NCBI RefSeq assembly: GCF_019112545.1
Contig: NW_025064885.1
Span: 768,073 to 832,072 of the forward strand
From: Guyanagaster necrorhizus
Lineage: Eukaryota > Basidiomycota > Agaricomycetes > Agaricales > Physalacriaceae
DNA length: 64,000 bases
Reading direction: 5' to 3'
Below the pieces are notes generated by a model. The model did no database searches. It was given only the letters and a program-made list of their open reading frames with translations, and was not told the origin of the DNA. The position numbers and the translations under genes are program-made. Positions 23,974 through 37,021 of this stretch are shown one piece after another (positions within the stretch are counted from its first letter, which is position 1; every line of letters starts with the position of its first letter).

Positions 23974-26900
23974 GTCTTTATCAGGTAGTTCAAAGGGAAT
24001 TTTTCAGCAATGGCATTATGCAAAAGTGATCCACCCTGTCTTTTAATTGATTAACAGGTTATGCTGTATAAGCCAGTCATGACTGAGAAAGATCTCTTTG
24101 GATTCCAACTCAGTCACAGCTAAGTCAATCCATTCTGAGTGATCTCTGATCATTAACTGGAGCTTGACAAACTCCATGATCAAGCTGGCTTGGTTCTTGG
24201 TCCCATCAGCATTGTAAATCAGGATTGGGCTGATAGTGGCTTGGATCAGTAGATCATGCTTGATGATGAAAGCATAATTGATGGAACTCCCAGTGCAGCC
24301 ACTGTCAATCAGAGCAGTGACCACATGCATAGATCAGTTGATAAAAGTCTTGATCTGTACCTTAGTGGTTAGATCTCTCTCTATAGCCTTCTGTCACTGA
24401 ATATATTTTCTGGGTCTCTTTAATTTATCTAGCCACTCCAGAGCTTGATTTCTCTCTATCTTTTTCATTTCTTTGATCATTTCATCAATGATTTCTTTGG
24501 TCCAAGTCTTGTGTATCCAGTTCTTGAGCACAGTCTTGGCTTCAGCCTTGTTCTTGGCATTCTGAATGATTCACCAAGTCCATTCAGTTGTAAATGGTTT
24601 TAGCCAGTCATTGGGAGTCTCTCCCTCTATTTGGCTTATAGGCAGTTGAGTTTTAGTTTTAGGTGATTCTTTAAGTGGTCTTATAGTAGTCATAGATCAG
24701 TATATATTCAAATATGCATAAATAGGGGTAACTACAGAACTAGCATAAGTCTGTCCAGTGGCATTTTAAGACACACCATCAGGTTTCTTGGCTAACTGAG
24801 TGGAATCACTCATTTGTCAGTCTTGTCTTTTACTTCCTCAATCTTTGTCTCCTTCCTGTTTTCTTCAAGTCCATCAGCCTCCTTCTGCAATTTGGCAATT
24901 TGAGCCTATATATCTTTGTGGGTTCACTCCTTCTCTGAGCAGTTCCACAATAGGTGATCCTTCTCTCCACAGTTAAAACACTTTCCTTCTTTCTTTAATT
25001 TGTTGATCTCTATAGGCTTTCTCTGTCCAGTGTAAGTGATTCTGGTCCTGGTCTTCTGAGTGGAATAGGAGAGTGTAGAAGTTGAAGGAGTCACATTAGA
25101 CTTAGCAGAAGTCAGCATTCTGGCCTTTCTCTGATTGCCAGATCTTCAGTCATCTTGCTGATAGGCATTTTCTGCCTTCTGTTGGTATTGCTCTTTGTTC
25201 ATTGTAATGATGCATGCCCTTCATTCTTCATATCTCTTCAGGATGTTGAAGCCAATGTCAGTGATAATTGTAGTATAGAAGCAGAGTACTCCATTCTTCA
25301 GATACTCTACTAGACATCCATTGTCTTCAGTGTGGTTGATGAGCCAGGCTAGTTTGGTGAGTCATTCAAACTCATCAAAGTACTCAGTGGCCATCTTGTC
25401 TCCCATCCAAAGATCCTTTATCTTCTGCTTGTGGACTTCTTGGATAACCAGATCAATAAATCTGTCATATGTCATTTGTTTGAATATGAGCCAGGACAGC
25501 AGATGGTGGTGCCCTCTGGTCATGAAATAAAGGTCTCAACTCTTCAAAGTCCACCAAACTTTAGCCTTATCCTTGAAATAAGACATAGCAAAGGCAATCT
25601 AATAAATATCAGCAGAGTATACTTTGAAGTATTGTTTTCAATCAATTAAGAAATAATCAATATTATCAGATTGTCCTTTAAAGGGCCAAGGCTTTTGTAC
25701 AAGGTCTGGTTTGCATTGTATGAGAACTGAGTCAGAGATGAGTGGCCCCATTGGATTTGGATAATCATTGAAGGGTGGTACCTTTTGATGTGAGATAGAG
25801 AAGGAATAGAGAGAGTCATCATAAGTGATTAGACTTTCAGGAATTCCTTCTCCTGGTTTCCTGACAATCCTTCTATTAACAACTATAAACTCTTGCTTAG
25901 TGGCTTTAGAGTCATCCTCTTTAGGCTGATTGCTAGTTCTGGCTTCATCAGCAGAGGGCTATCCTCTCATCAGTTGGCTTCTTTTTGGCCTCCAGAGGTA
26001 TCTGATCAGGTTCTCAGTATACAGAGTCTGTGGTCACCAGCAGCATGTAGAGATTGTGGCAGTTGTTTGGATAGTTAGTGCTAAATACATAGCTCACTTT
26101 GGAGGAATAGGTAGTGTATTCAGTATTAGTCAGATATTGAACTGAGATCAATATTCTGAGAGTTTGGCTAGGAGGTCTTTAGAGTGGGCTTTATTGTAAA
26201 GAAAAATTGCCTGCTTGGTTGTGGCATACTGTAAAATATTCATTCTTTCAGTATCATCCACTGTTAAATATTCCTCTCTCAATAGTATCATTCTTCATTC
26301 TATATCTCAAGGAAGTTCTACAACTCTTTCCTGGTATAACCTTATAAACTCCTGCTTCTTCTCATGTTGTATTTCTGCTTCTAATAGTTCTTCATTCTTT
26401 ATCTCATAATATCTCTTAGGTATTTCAAGGGACATTGCAGCTGAATCATTGTCCTCCTTACTGTCTCTGCTGTCCCCCTCAGGAGAGTCATCAGATGAGT
26501 TGAAGATAGATGGCACTCAGGGTTTCACTGTCATAAATGAGTTGTCTTAGAGTGCTGAGTCCAGAGTCAGTAGGAGAAGCATGTCAGAGAAGGAGTCTCT
26601 CACTAAACTTGATTCTCCCATCTGTTGCCTTTACTGCTGTGCAATACTCTCAGAATCAGTCAGTATTCTGCTCATCAAAGAGTACTCCAGCAATTCAGCC
26701 TCAAATGAGCTGCCAGATAGTTGAGTCAGAGATGTAGGCTGGAGGTGGAGGATGGATCTCATAGGCAGATAAGAGAGTGTCAGGAGTTCAGAGAAGAAAA
26801 ACTTCTGCAGAGGAATCAGGAGTGACATACTTAAACCAGCTGGCAATTGATCTGCACCAGCTTAGTTCCTGAAAGGAACTCAGAGGGTAGCTATAGTACT

Positions 26901-27135
26901 CATTTCACTTATAATAGTCTCAGTCTTATCATTGTATGTATTCTTCTTTGTATTATTGCTGCTAATAGACTTCTTTAGCACTGTGCCAGGCCTCAGACTC
27001 TGATCAAGTCCTGCTCAGCTATGCTCCATATGTTCTTGCAATATTTTGTTCTTCTTCATTGTACCAGCCACTATAGTTGTTCAGGATTCTGGTTTCCATA
27101 ACTTGAGATCTTCAGTCAATGTAGAATCCACAGCT
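23974..27135 (-). pseudogene. E6 protease and gag, first segment
   Basis: A minus-strand relic. The protease piece at 24330-24043 contains ALIDSGCTGSSINYAF (active-site DSG intact), then YNADGTKNQASLI and FLSHDWLIQHNLL. The zinc knuckle CFNCGEKDHLLWNC lies near 25000-24950. The capsid part follows toward 25650, with a Ser/Asp-rich acidic segment at 26516-26307 (the Gag region before capsid). It is broken on the left by E5 and on the right by E7. The frame resumes at 35714. Confidence 0.75.
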
Positions 27136-27590
27136 TGTTAAGCCCAAATCACATATAATCTGAATATATGATAAACTAGTGCTGTATTGAGTTTGTACAG
27201 TCATGCTAGAGTTCACTTGTATGTGTCTATTGATCTAGTGCTTCAAGACCAAAGACAATCAGCTTGAGATGTAGTAGAAGAATAAACTTTAGCTTGAAGC
27301 TAAGGATATACAGCAAGAGCTATACTATTTATATACTGTTTGTCTATGAGATAAATATATCTCTACTAATTGTATGTTTTTATGCTATAGTGCTCTTTGT
27401 TCTTGGACATTGTTACTGCCTACAAAGAGTATTGTCTGTTGTCTGAGAGTCATCATCACATTGAAGAACAATGGCAGACTTAGTCTATTATAGTGACTAA
27501 GCCTGTCCCACAGTTCTAAACACTGATTCAGATGCCCTGACTAAGTATAAATAGAGGTTAATCAAGAAAGAAAAAGGAAAAATCATAACA
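27136..27590 (-). repeat. 3' LTR of E7
   Basis: A 455-base LTR in reverse orientation, ending TTAACA (rc of TGTTAAGCCC at 27136) and starting TGTTATGATTTTTCC on the minus strand. The adjoining TTACTCTCCTCCTTAAGA is the reverse complement of the polypurine tract seen before the 3' LTRs of E4 and E9. Confidence 0.85.
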
Positions 27591-30500
27591 TTACTCTCCT
27601 CCTTAAGATTATTGTCCTAATGGCTATTCTAAGGAGAGTTTATAATTATATATAGCATCATTAGCATTCATATATCATTTATTGATCTATTGGTTAAATT
27701 CAGGACCATAGCCTTTCCAGCTAACCAAATAATCAACTGTGGTTCAAGTTCCACCACTGTAAGCATGAACTTTGCAAAGCTTATGGTTAAGAACTTAATT
27801 GACTTTGTAATGTTCTTTATTGTCAATTAGTTCTGGTTTCAGTGGTGGTGGATGTTCTTAGTTTGAAAATACCAGTGCAATGTATGGAGTCAATAGAGTC
27901 TCATTAAAAATATTATGAATCTTTCATGCAATAGGGAGATAGAGTTTGTAGGCAGAGTTGCCAATCTTTGCAAGGATTAGGAATAGATCTGTTTGCTTGT
28001 CAGTGAGTTTTTGTTTTGGACAGAGAAGATGAAGATTTAACATATCAAGCCAGACTTTATCATTCACAGAGTATTGATGAGTGAAGTGTTGATGTTTGTC
28101 ATATTGTTTCTTCATAGTAGTGGCTGCCTTTTCTAGGGCAGTGCATGTTTCATCATGAATTTTTGACATTTCAGATGCAAAGTCAGAGGAGATGGGAGTT
28201 GAGGTATAGACTTATTCAGTGTGGATGATGTTCAAGTGTCAACTATAATTGATGAAGAAAAGTGACTTTTCAGTGACAGAGTGGATATAGTTGTTATGTT
28301 GAAAGGCTGCTAGAGCAAGCCATTTGGTCCAATCATCTTGATGATAGTTGATGAATATACAGAAATACTTTTCTATCTCCTGGTTCACATGTTCAGTCTG
28401 ACCATTGGTTTGTAGGTGATATATAATAGAGGTGTTACTGCATATGTTTAAGAGACAGTATAGATTGTCAAGAAATTTCAAGACAAATTGAGAGCCTCAG
28501 TCAGAGATGATGATCTGGAGCATCCCATACTTAGCATAGACTTTGTCTCAGAGGATTTTAGCCTATCTCTCTGATGATAGTTCTGTTGAGCATACAATCA
28601 AGATGATAGCTTTAGAAAAGTGATCAATGATTATGATGATTGTATCATAACTATTACAATCTGGCAGGCCAGTGATCATGTCAACTGAGATGTGGGTCTA
28701 TGGTGACTGTGGCACTTTATTTGGGTGGAGTGGCACTATATGTGCTTAGGTTGATACCTTTCCTCATTGACACATTTTGCATTCTTTTACATACTGCTCA
28801 ATATCTTGCCTCATCTTTGGCTATCAATATTCCTGTAGAACCAACTTCTTAGTCTTTGCAATCCTCAGATGTCCTGCTGTTGTGTGATTGTGATATATGG
28901 CAATGATCTCACTCCAGAATTGTTAGTCTCATGGGATATAGATTCATTTATTATAATGGATCATTCCTCCTTCTTTCATCATTCTCCACTTATGGTTTAG
29001 TGATGGAGCCACCTGTTGGTTCCATTGGCTGGTGTTTTATATCATGCTCTTGATCTATTCATGAATCTTTTTCTCTGTTGGCATTATCATTGCCCTAAAA
29101 TGTTCAAGCTTTAACAATACCACCCCTTCATTGTTCTTTTCACTCTGATCATGGTCTATCTGTTGACTGAGTAAATCTGCTTTCTTGTTTGCAGCTCTGG
29201 CCTTGTGATGAAGCATGTAATCATATTCCAAGAGTTCTGTGACCCAGCATGCTTGTCACCTATTGAGCTTCTGAGGAAGGCAAAAGTAATGAAGGTTCTG
29301 ATGGTTGGTCCAGATTTCAAAGATCTGGACTGCCCTGATCAGATAATAGTGTCATTCTATAAGGGTGAGCATGATTGCCAGAAGCTCCTTATTGTAGATT
29401 TCATAATTGCACTCTGTGACAGTGAGTGCTTTTGAAAGAAAGGCTACCAGTTGCTACTTTCCATCCTGTTCCTGAGAGAGCACTGCACTGATTGCCTCTT
29501 TGCTTAAGTCAGCCTCAATCCTGAATCTTACTCCTTGTATTGAGATCATCAGATCAATATCCTCAGCAAGTTGTTGCTTAAGGTCATTGAATGCAGTTTG
29601 CTGAGAATGTCTCCAATTTCATGGAGCATTTTCAGTTAATTGGGTCATTAGACAGATGATCTTGCTATAGTCCTTGATGAATCAGTGATAGAAGTTTGTG
29701 AATCTCAAAAAGGATTGTAATTCCTTCTTCTTTATCAGTGTCAGCCACTCTATCACTCCAGCTACCTTGATGGGATCCATCTAAATACTTTCTTCACTGA
29801 TAATCACTCTGAGGTATTCTATCTCCAACATCTTGCATTCACACTTCTCTGCTTTGAAAAAGAGTTTATGCTTTCTCATCAACTCAAGTACTTGCTAAAC
29901 CAGTCACCAATGCTCCTCACAGTCTTTGGACATGATGAGAATGTCATCCAGATAAATTATTACTTTCCCAGTGATGATAAGATTCTTGAATATGTTGTTC
30001 ATTATCTATTAAAAGGTTGTAAAGGAGTTCATAAGACTGAAGAACATGACTGTTGGTTCAAACAGCCTGTAGTTAGTTCAGAAGATCACCTTTCATTTGT
30101 CATCCTCCTTGATTTGTATATTGTTATACTCTCATCTAATATCAAGTTTGGTATAAAATTATGCCCCATGTAACTTGTCTATGAGTTCCAAGATAAGTGG
30201 AAGGGGATAATAATTTTTGATCATCATCTCATTCAATTTTCAGTAGTCTTGGATAAGCCAGAGTTTCTCATTCTTTTTCTTGATGAAGAAGAAAGGAGAG
30301 GCTATGGGTGACTTGGAAGGTTGGATTTGCCCACTGAAAAGATCCTTATCCAGAAACTTGTCAAGTTTCTGCTGTTCCAGATTTTTGAGAGAGTATATCT
30401 TGCAGTTCAGGTTTGCATTTGCATTTGAGATTAACTTGATTGCATAGTCTCATGGTTTTGGTTTCAGCAGCTCATCAAAGCTCTCCTTGCTGAACAAGTC

Positions 30501-31560
30501 CCAATAGCCTTAAGCCTATTCTGGTATCATCTTCTCAAATGTCTTCTCTTCCTTTTCTGCATTGGCCTTTGCAGCCAGATCATTAGCATGATGCATAGCC
30601 TGAATGTGTATTGCCTGTTGCATGTCTACAGTGAGAATTGTCTTTCTATCCTCCATTTCCTCATTCTATCTATCATCAGAGTCTTTGTCTAATAACTCAA
30701 AGAGAATCTTGCAGCACTGGCACTAGGCAAATGTGATCCTGCCAGTCTTCCAATTGACAAGTGAGTTGTGTTGAATGAGCTAGTTATGACTAAAGAACAC
30801 TTCTTTAGTGCCTAGATTGGTGATGGCTAGATTGATCCATTCTGAATGATCTCTAATGATTAGTCAGAGTTTAATGAATTCAGTTATTGAGCTGGCCTGG
30901 TTCTTGGTTCCATCAGCATTATAGACTGGGATAGGGGTGGCTGTTGCCTGAGTGGATAAGTCATGCCTGTTGATGAAAGCATGATTAATCAAGCTCCCAG
31001 TGCAGCCACTGTCTATCAGAGCTATTACTGCAAACATGAAGTGGAATATAAGTGTCTCAATTTGAGCCTTGATAGTCAAGTCCCATCCTGGGGTCTTCTA
31101 TCATCAAATCTACTTCTGGAGTCCTTTGAGCTTGTCAAGCCATTCTAAGGCTTGGTATCATTTGGCCTTTCTCATTCCTTCAATCATCTCATCAATCACT
31201 TCCTCAGCTCAGATCTTATATACTCAGTTCTTCAGCACTGCTCTCACTTCTTCTGTTTTTGCATCTCTGACAGCATGCCAAGTCCATTCAACATCAAAGA
31301 GCTTGAGCTATCCAGTGGGGGTTGCTCTCTCTGTTCAGTCTGCAAGCAGTTGAGTCTTTGTTTTTGGCAATTCTTTTGATAGTCTCATAGTAGCAGAATA
31401 GAGTATATTTGAATGTGCTGATATTTTAGGTATAGATGTAACTATAGAAGTACTATCAGTCTATGCAGCAGCTGTTTGAGATATACCACTAAGTTCTTTG
31501 GCCAATCCAGTGGAGTCACTCACTGATTAGCCCCATCTTTTACCTCCTCTACTCTTATAT
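27591..31560 (-). pseudogene. E7 pol (protease, RT, RNase H, integrase, chromodomain)
   Basis: A minus-strand pol relic. The protease at 31079-30864 has ALIDSGCTGSLINHAF intact. RT is about 30290-29650, RNase H about 29640-29100, integrase about 29080-28200, with the third catalytic block recognisable in 28481-28239 (NGQTEHVNQEIEKYF). The chromodomain is about 27850-27670. Many in-frame stops and the loss of CpG show it is long dead. Domain limits are taken by alignment to E9. Confidence 0.8.
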
Positions 31561-31599
31561 CTTTGCTGAGCTCCTTGAGTCTATCAGCTTTCTTCTGCA

Positions 31600-34500
31600 A
31601 CTCAGTGATCTGTGCTCTGATGTCTTCATGTGTCTACTTCTTTAGGCAGTCTCACAAAAGATGTCCTTTCTGTCCACAGTTAAAACACTTGCTCTCTTTC
31701 TTTAGCCAATCAATGTCCATCAGTTTACTGCTTCTGGTATACATGATGCCAGTATCAGTTTTCTGAGTCTCATAGATAGGAGCATTAGACATTATGCTAG
31801 CCTTGGCAGTACTAGTCTGATTTCTGGGCTTCATACTCTACAGTTGATAAGGCTTGCAATCACTCTGAAGATTCACCTGTTCTGCTTTCTGTCACTATCA
31901 TTCTTTATACATTTCAGTGACTCATTCTTTCTATGCATCATACCCCTTCAGAATGTTCATCTCAATATCTGAGATCATCTTAATGTAGAAGGGAGATGCT
32001 CCACATTTGAGCATTTTGACTATTCTATTATTATTGATGATGTTGTCCCAGATCTTGACAAGTTTGCTAAGTCATTCCAACTTGTCAAAGTATTCACTGG
32101 CAGGCTTGTCTTCTATCTTGTACTTTTTTATCTTAGTTCTGTGTACTTCTTGTACAGCTGAGTCTGTGAATTTGTCATGAAGAAGTTGCTTGAATACTGG
32201 TCAGGATGGTAGTCAATGATGCTGCCTGATCATCAAGTAGAGACTGGAGGAGAGCAAAGTCCACCAGACCTTGGCTTTATCCTTGAGATAGGTAGAGACA
32301 GAAAAAATCTGATAGATATCAAAGGAGAAATATACTGAGTATATTTCAAAGTATTGTTTGCAGTTGATAAAAAAGTGATCAATATCATCTGATGCACCTT
32401 TAAAAGGATGCAGCTTGTGAAGTAAGTCAGGTCTGCAGTTAATGATAGTAGCATCTTGTGGTAAAGCCCCTATTGGATTAGAGTACTCATTGAACAGTGG
32501 TTATTATCATTCAGCAGATAGGCCTGGAAAAGAGTAAAAGGAATTGTTGTCAGCAACTGGACTGTTTGGAGATGGCACTTTCTTCTATATAATGATTTCA
32601 TTTTGCATAGTAAATCTGAGCTTTACTGCTTTTAGGTTGTCTGTTTTAAGAATCTTTCCACTGGATCCTGCTTCATCTGGCAGCAGCTGTCCACCAAGAA
32701 GTCAGCTCCCTTTATCTACTTAAAGGTTTCAGAAGCCAGTGGCTCAGCTAGCCAGCTGAGATCAGGTGTTATAATTTTTCCATTTTCTTTTTATATTTAA
32801 CCTCTATTTATGCTTAGTCAGAGCACCTAAACCAGTGCTTAAGACTATGAGAGAGGCTTAGTCATTACAACAAGTCAATCTATTATTGTCCTCTGATATA
32901 GTGACAAGCCCTCAATGATGCATAATAATCTTTTGTAAGTAGTAATAATGCCTAAGGACAAAGGGCACAAAGACTTGAATAAGTACAATAGGCAATAGTA
33001 TAATTATCTCAATATATGAACAGTATATAAGTAGAACAGCTCTCACTAGTATAACTCCAGCTTCAAGCTAAAGTTTATTCATATTACTTCATTCTTAAGC
33101 TACTTGTCTATAGCCTTGAAAGCACACAGATCAATAAAAGCATCATAGTGGACTCAGGTGTGACTGTATGAACATGATACAGCATCTGTTTATCACATGT
33201 TTTGATCATATGTGACTTAGATCTAACATCAGAACTGAGCAAGCTGACTAGCAGAGCTTTTAGTCAATAGTGCTGAATATGTATATTATGTTCCAGTGCT
33301 TCAAATAGATGGTGCCATGTAAACAGCTTATTTCAGCATAATTAAGGAAGTCCACAGCATGAGTTTGACTTTGTACTTAGATTTGTATGCTGGAAGCTTT
33401 CCTAGTTGGTCTTCAGAGTGAGTCCTGTTATAAATGAAAATAGCTCATTCCATTGTGGCATACTGTAAAATATCTCTTCTTTCAGTATTATCTACAGTGG
33501 TATACTTCTGTTCTAGAGGTGATATTAACCAGCTAATATCCGTCTATAAAACCACTGTCCTCTCCTAGTACAGTCTTAAATATTTTTTCTCTCATTCTCA
33601 TTGTATCTTCTTCTCCAATGCTTTTTTATTGGTTTCTTCTCTGGCATATTCTATGAATTTTCCCTATTTAAGAGAGATATCTGCTTCCCTCTCCTTATTC
33701 TCATCCTTGTCATCTGTCTCTTCCTCACTGTCCTCAGCAGAGAAGTTGCTGGGCTGGTTGTAGATGGATAGGGCATAGAGCCTGATTGTTGTGAGAGAGC
33801 TGGTCTTTATCTCAGTTACTGGGTCTGACAGCATTAGGGCTGGTCCTAGAAGGAGACTGTGAGGGATCAGCTGGTGCTGATCTCAACATCTCTTTGGTGG
33901 TCACCACATGCTCTCTGTTCCTCCAGTTCATGATAATATTGGTGGAAGTTTCAATAAAAGAATAGATTGAGGAATAATCCTGCAATCCTTTCTCCAAGGA
34001 ATCTTTGGATGCTGTGGTCACTGATAGACATTAGAAGAGACTCAAAGTCTGTAGGCATCAAGAATGGATCCAGTGTCCAAGAGAATGATATCTGTAGTGG
34101 GAGCACTAGGATGTATAGAGGGAGAGGGATAAGTATCCTGCTAAGCAGCCTCACTTGGAGTGATAGCTTCTGCAGATCTGATCCAGGAGTCTATCTCTGT
34201 TGCTGTGCTGGGCTCTCAGAAGTGAGAGCCCAAAGTTTCTGTTTGGAGGCTGTATCAGATTGAGAATGCAGATCTCCAAGTGGCAGCCTTAAGCTCATAC
34301 TGGCAGCAGTGATATTGTCAGTTGTACTGAGCCTTTTTATACTCATTCTGAGTCTAGGCCACTGCATACTCAGCAAGGTCACTAGTTCATTCTGTTTCTG
34401 CTGTAATATTCTCATGTGGGCCCCTATCAGGGCTGAGCTGAATGCAAAGTCTTCTATCTGAGTTGACCTGGGTGAGGAGCCTTGTTCTTTATCTTTTCAG

Positions 34501-35130
34501 TGGATCTTCATCATTCAACTAGAGATTGGTGGCTCTATGACTACCATAGTCAGTGTGGATAGAAGGGGCTGGGCTTTTATCTGAGATCACATAGAGGGAA
34601 TCATGTCTGGAGTCTGGAGAAGTGTGTCAGGAGCCTGCAGTCACCTGAGTGACATCAAGAGAGTCCCAAGCATAGTCTCCAATTCTATACTCAGGAGAGG
34701 TGATAGAAGGATCAGAGAATAGCTTGGCATCAAAAAAGTTGTTGGGAAGGTCCTTGTCCTTATGATTCAGGACTGGAGAGAAGTGCACTGGCATTCCACT
34801 GGTCTATAGGTTTCTGAATCCTGTGTACTGATTGTTGTGGTTTCTGCTGTTGAATCTAAGAGGTCTTAAAGGGTATCAGTGTCTTTCTTCTTCTTCAACA
34901 TCTCATAAACCTGAGCTGCTAGACTGAGCTTTGGGTACAGGTCCAAATATGAGCTGGAAGGAGGCTCAGGCAGAGGCAGAGATGTCATAGAAGAGGAGGT
35001 CAAAAGTGACATTTCATAGGATCTGCTGTATTTGTTTGAATGCATAGTAGTGTCTGACTACCCAAGCAGTTACTGATTGGCATTCTTGACAAAGTTGGAT
35101 GATAGCAAGAAGTCCAAGAAGAGTTTCAAT
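31600..35130 (-). pseudogene. E7 gag, split by a solo LTR
   Basis: A minus-strand Gag relic. The zinc knuckle begins CFNCGQKGHLL near 31690, then has a TGA where Arg is expected and continues DCLK. Capsid pieces lie around 32050-32450. The N-terminal low-complexity part runs from about 33240 to 35130. The solo LTR at 32767-33228 interrupts it. Gag identity follows from the zinc knuckle and from colinearity with E9. Confidence 0.7.
32767..33228 (+). repeat. Solo LTR inside E7 gag
   Basis: A 462-base + strand LTR starting TGTTATAATTTTTCC and ending GATCTAACA, with no internal sequence attached. It is flanked by TCAGG (32762-32766) and TCAGA (33229-33233), a 5-base target duplication with one transition. 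This is the expected product of LTR-LTR recombination. Confidence 0.8.
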
Positions 35131-35195
35131 GATTGAAGCTAAAGCTTAAAAAAGTTGTTAATGAGATCAGAGGTTGATGTCAATGATAGTGGCAT
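34960..35195 (-). pseudogene. E7 ORF1: membrane-helix leader relic
   Basis: An ATG at 35195 lies 59 bases from the 5' LTR. With one single-base shift in the helix start, the minus strand reads SIIETLLGLLAIIQLCQECQ, then AWVVRHYYAFKQIQQIL and, after a TGA, NVTFDLLFYDI. This is clearly the same leader as in E2, E8 and E9. It is non-functional in this copy. Confidence 0.5.
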
Positions 35196-35254
35196 TCAGT
35201 TTCTTTTATGCTTATTGTGCATAAAGAAAGAGAAGCTATAAGCTTTAAGCTAAT

Positions 35255-35713
35255 TGTTAAGCTCAAGTTACATATGATCTAAACACATGATAAACTAGCA
35301 CTGTATCAAGTTCATATAGTCATGCTAGAGTTCACTTATGTGTGTCTGTTGATCTAGTGCTTTAAGGCCAGAGACAATCAGCTCAAGATGAAGTGGTAGA
35401 AGAATAAACTTTAGCTCAAAGCTGGAAATATATAGCAAGAGCTACACTACTTATATACTGTTCATCCATAAGATAAATATATCCTTACTAATTGTGCATT
35501 TCTATGCTATGATGCTCTTTGTCCTTGGGCATCATTACTACCTACAAAAGAGTATTGTCTGTTATCTGAAGGTCATTGTCACATCAGAGGACAATGGCAG
35601 ACTTGGCCTATTATGGTGACTAAGCCTGTCTCACAGTTCTAAGCATTCATCCAGGCACTCTGACTAAGCATAAATAGGGGTTAATCAAGAAAAGAAAAGG
35701 AAAAATTATAACA
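35255..35713 (-). repeat. 5' LTR of E7
   Basis: A 459-base LTR in reverse orientation, starting TGTTATAATTTTTCC on the minus strand. The sequence just inside it (about 35241-35253) reads TTAGCTTAAAGCT on the minus strand. It pairs with AGCTTTGAGCTAA inside the LTR apart from one G/A change, so the self-primer arrangement is still visible. Confidence 0.8.
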
Positions 35714-36356
35714 CAACTCCTAATGTTGATGCTGGAACCCATAGGGCTCCTATCAGAGATTATATAGAGAGAGTTGTGGCCAGAGCCTGCAGCCACTCTA
35801 GCAGCATCAAAGAAGTCTCAAGCATGATTTCTAATTCTGTGCTCTGAAGAGACAGTGATAGAAGTGAAGGATGGTTCTGCATTAAAGAAGTCATCAGAGA
35901 TATCCTCATCCTCATAGTCTGAGATCAGAGGGAGGTTCAGTGGGTTGTGACAGATAATGTGTTAGTAGTATCTTCTTTGATATCCAAGTTCTTCTTATTC
36001 TATTGGAAGAACCTCTGGATCTAGATTCTCAGGGGCAGCTTCTGGTATAGTTCTCTGTGTGGACTCATTGGCAGTTTGGGTGGCCTTGGGAGAGAGGTTA
36101 TGAAGGAGGAGAATGAGTGTGATATTTCAGGATTGATAGTAGATTGTTCAGAGCTCATGATAATATCTGATTACTCAAGCAGTAATAGACTGATTTTCTT
36201 GACAGAGATAAACAATAATGAAAAGCCTGAGCAGGATGCCAATGATGGTGCTCAAGAGCTTGACAAGGTCAGAGGTGATATCACAGGTTGATAGCATTCA
36301 GTTTCCTTCACCATTAAAGTGTGTAAGGAAAGGAAAGCAGAGAGCTTTGAGCTAAC
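35714..36356 (-). pseudogene. E6 gag N-terminal part and ORF1 leader, second segment
   Basis: This continues the E6 sequence interrupted by E7. The ORF1 start is an ATG at 36297, 59 bases from the LTR. It encodes LLSTIIGILLRLFIIVYLC, then QENQSITA, a TGA and VIRYYHEL. The part toward 35714 matches the gag N-terminal region of E7 near 34600. Stops and CpG loss make it a relic. Confidence 0.6.
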
Positions 36357-36496
36357 TGTTAGACCTAACTTGTATATGACTTGAACACATGATAAACTAG
36401 TGCTGTATTGTATTCATACAGTCATGCTAGGGTTCACTTATTGTGCTATACCAGGCAAATGCTTCAAGGCCAAAGACAGGCTGGGCTCAAGAGAAG
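36357..36496 (-). repeat. 5' LTR of E6, inner part
   Basis: The first 140 bases of a reverse-oriented LTR (TGTTAGACCTAAC at 36357). It is cut at 36496 by E8 and resumes at 49844. Together the two parts make about 460 bases, the normal length of this LTR subfamily. AGAAG (36492-36496) is repeated at 49839-49843 and is the target duplication of E8. Confidence 0.85.
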
Positions 36497-37021
36497 TGTT
36501 ATGATTTTCCTATTTTTCTTCTATTTTCTTTTCTTTTTCCTCAGAAGTAACCCCTATCTTTGCTTAGTCAAGGCACCTAGGCCAGCGCTTATGACTGTGG
36601 GAACGCTTAGCCCAGCAGCCCAAGACGGTCCTTCTTCTATCACACTGCTGTGTGCTGTAAAGGGAGAGACAATGCTCGTTTTGTTCTCAAATTGCAGTGC
36701 ACAACCACAGCTCCGCAGCAAGACAACAGCTTTTGTGGAGAGCCTGGCAATGGTAGGGGGGAACAGCTCTACAGCAGACAATATCTTTTGTGAACAGTTA
36801 TTTATAGTGCAACAGCTAAACAGTATTTAAGTAGCCCCGTTCTCACTGTAATACCCCAGTCTCGAACTAAAGTTTACACGTCACCATCTTATCTCGAGCT
36901 CAACTAATCCGTCGAGCCTTGAACCACACAACACTCTCATCACACAAGTGAACTCGGTCGGACATACCCGAAGTGCAAGGTACTGAACTGTTTATCACGT
37001 GTTGATTGTCATGTGGGATTT
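36497..37021 (+). repeat. 5' LTR of E8 (first 525 bases)
   Basis: Starts TGTTATGATTTTCC. It holds a TATA-like TATTTAA at 36824-36830 and, 33 bases on, the self-primer CAGTCTCGAACTAA (36857-36870). E9 is inserted 10 bases before its end; GATTT (37017-37021) is repeated at 45095-45099. The last 10 bases (GGGCTTAACA) are at 45100-45109. Confidence 0.9.

Larger units (their letters stand above)
27136..35713 (-). mobile_element. E7, full-length but decayed Ty3/Gypsy element
   Basis: An 8.6-kb minus-strand element with both LTRs (27136-27590 and 35255-35713), ORF1, gag and pol, carrying a 462-base solo LTR. The flanks CAGCT (27131-27135) and CAACT (35714-35718) are a target duplication with one G/A transition. 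It is inserted in the gag of E6, whose sequence continues on both sides. CpG is almost absent. Confidence 0.85.

Noticed and set aside
2862..36496. Classical repeat-induced point mutation of the ascomycete type
   Set aside because: The visible changes favour CpG rather than CpA, and the gene content and intron pattern look basidiomycete; methylation-linked deamination explains it better. A full context count would settle it.
36554..36781. ORFs inside the E8 LTRs (also 49361-49588)
   Set aside because: They lie wholly inside LTRs, differ between copies by stop-making changes, and match no protein.
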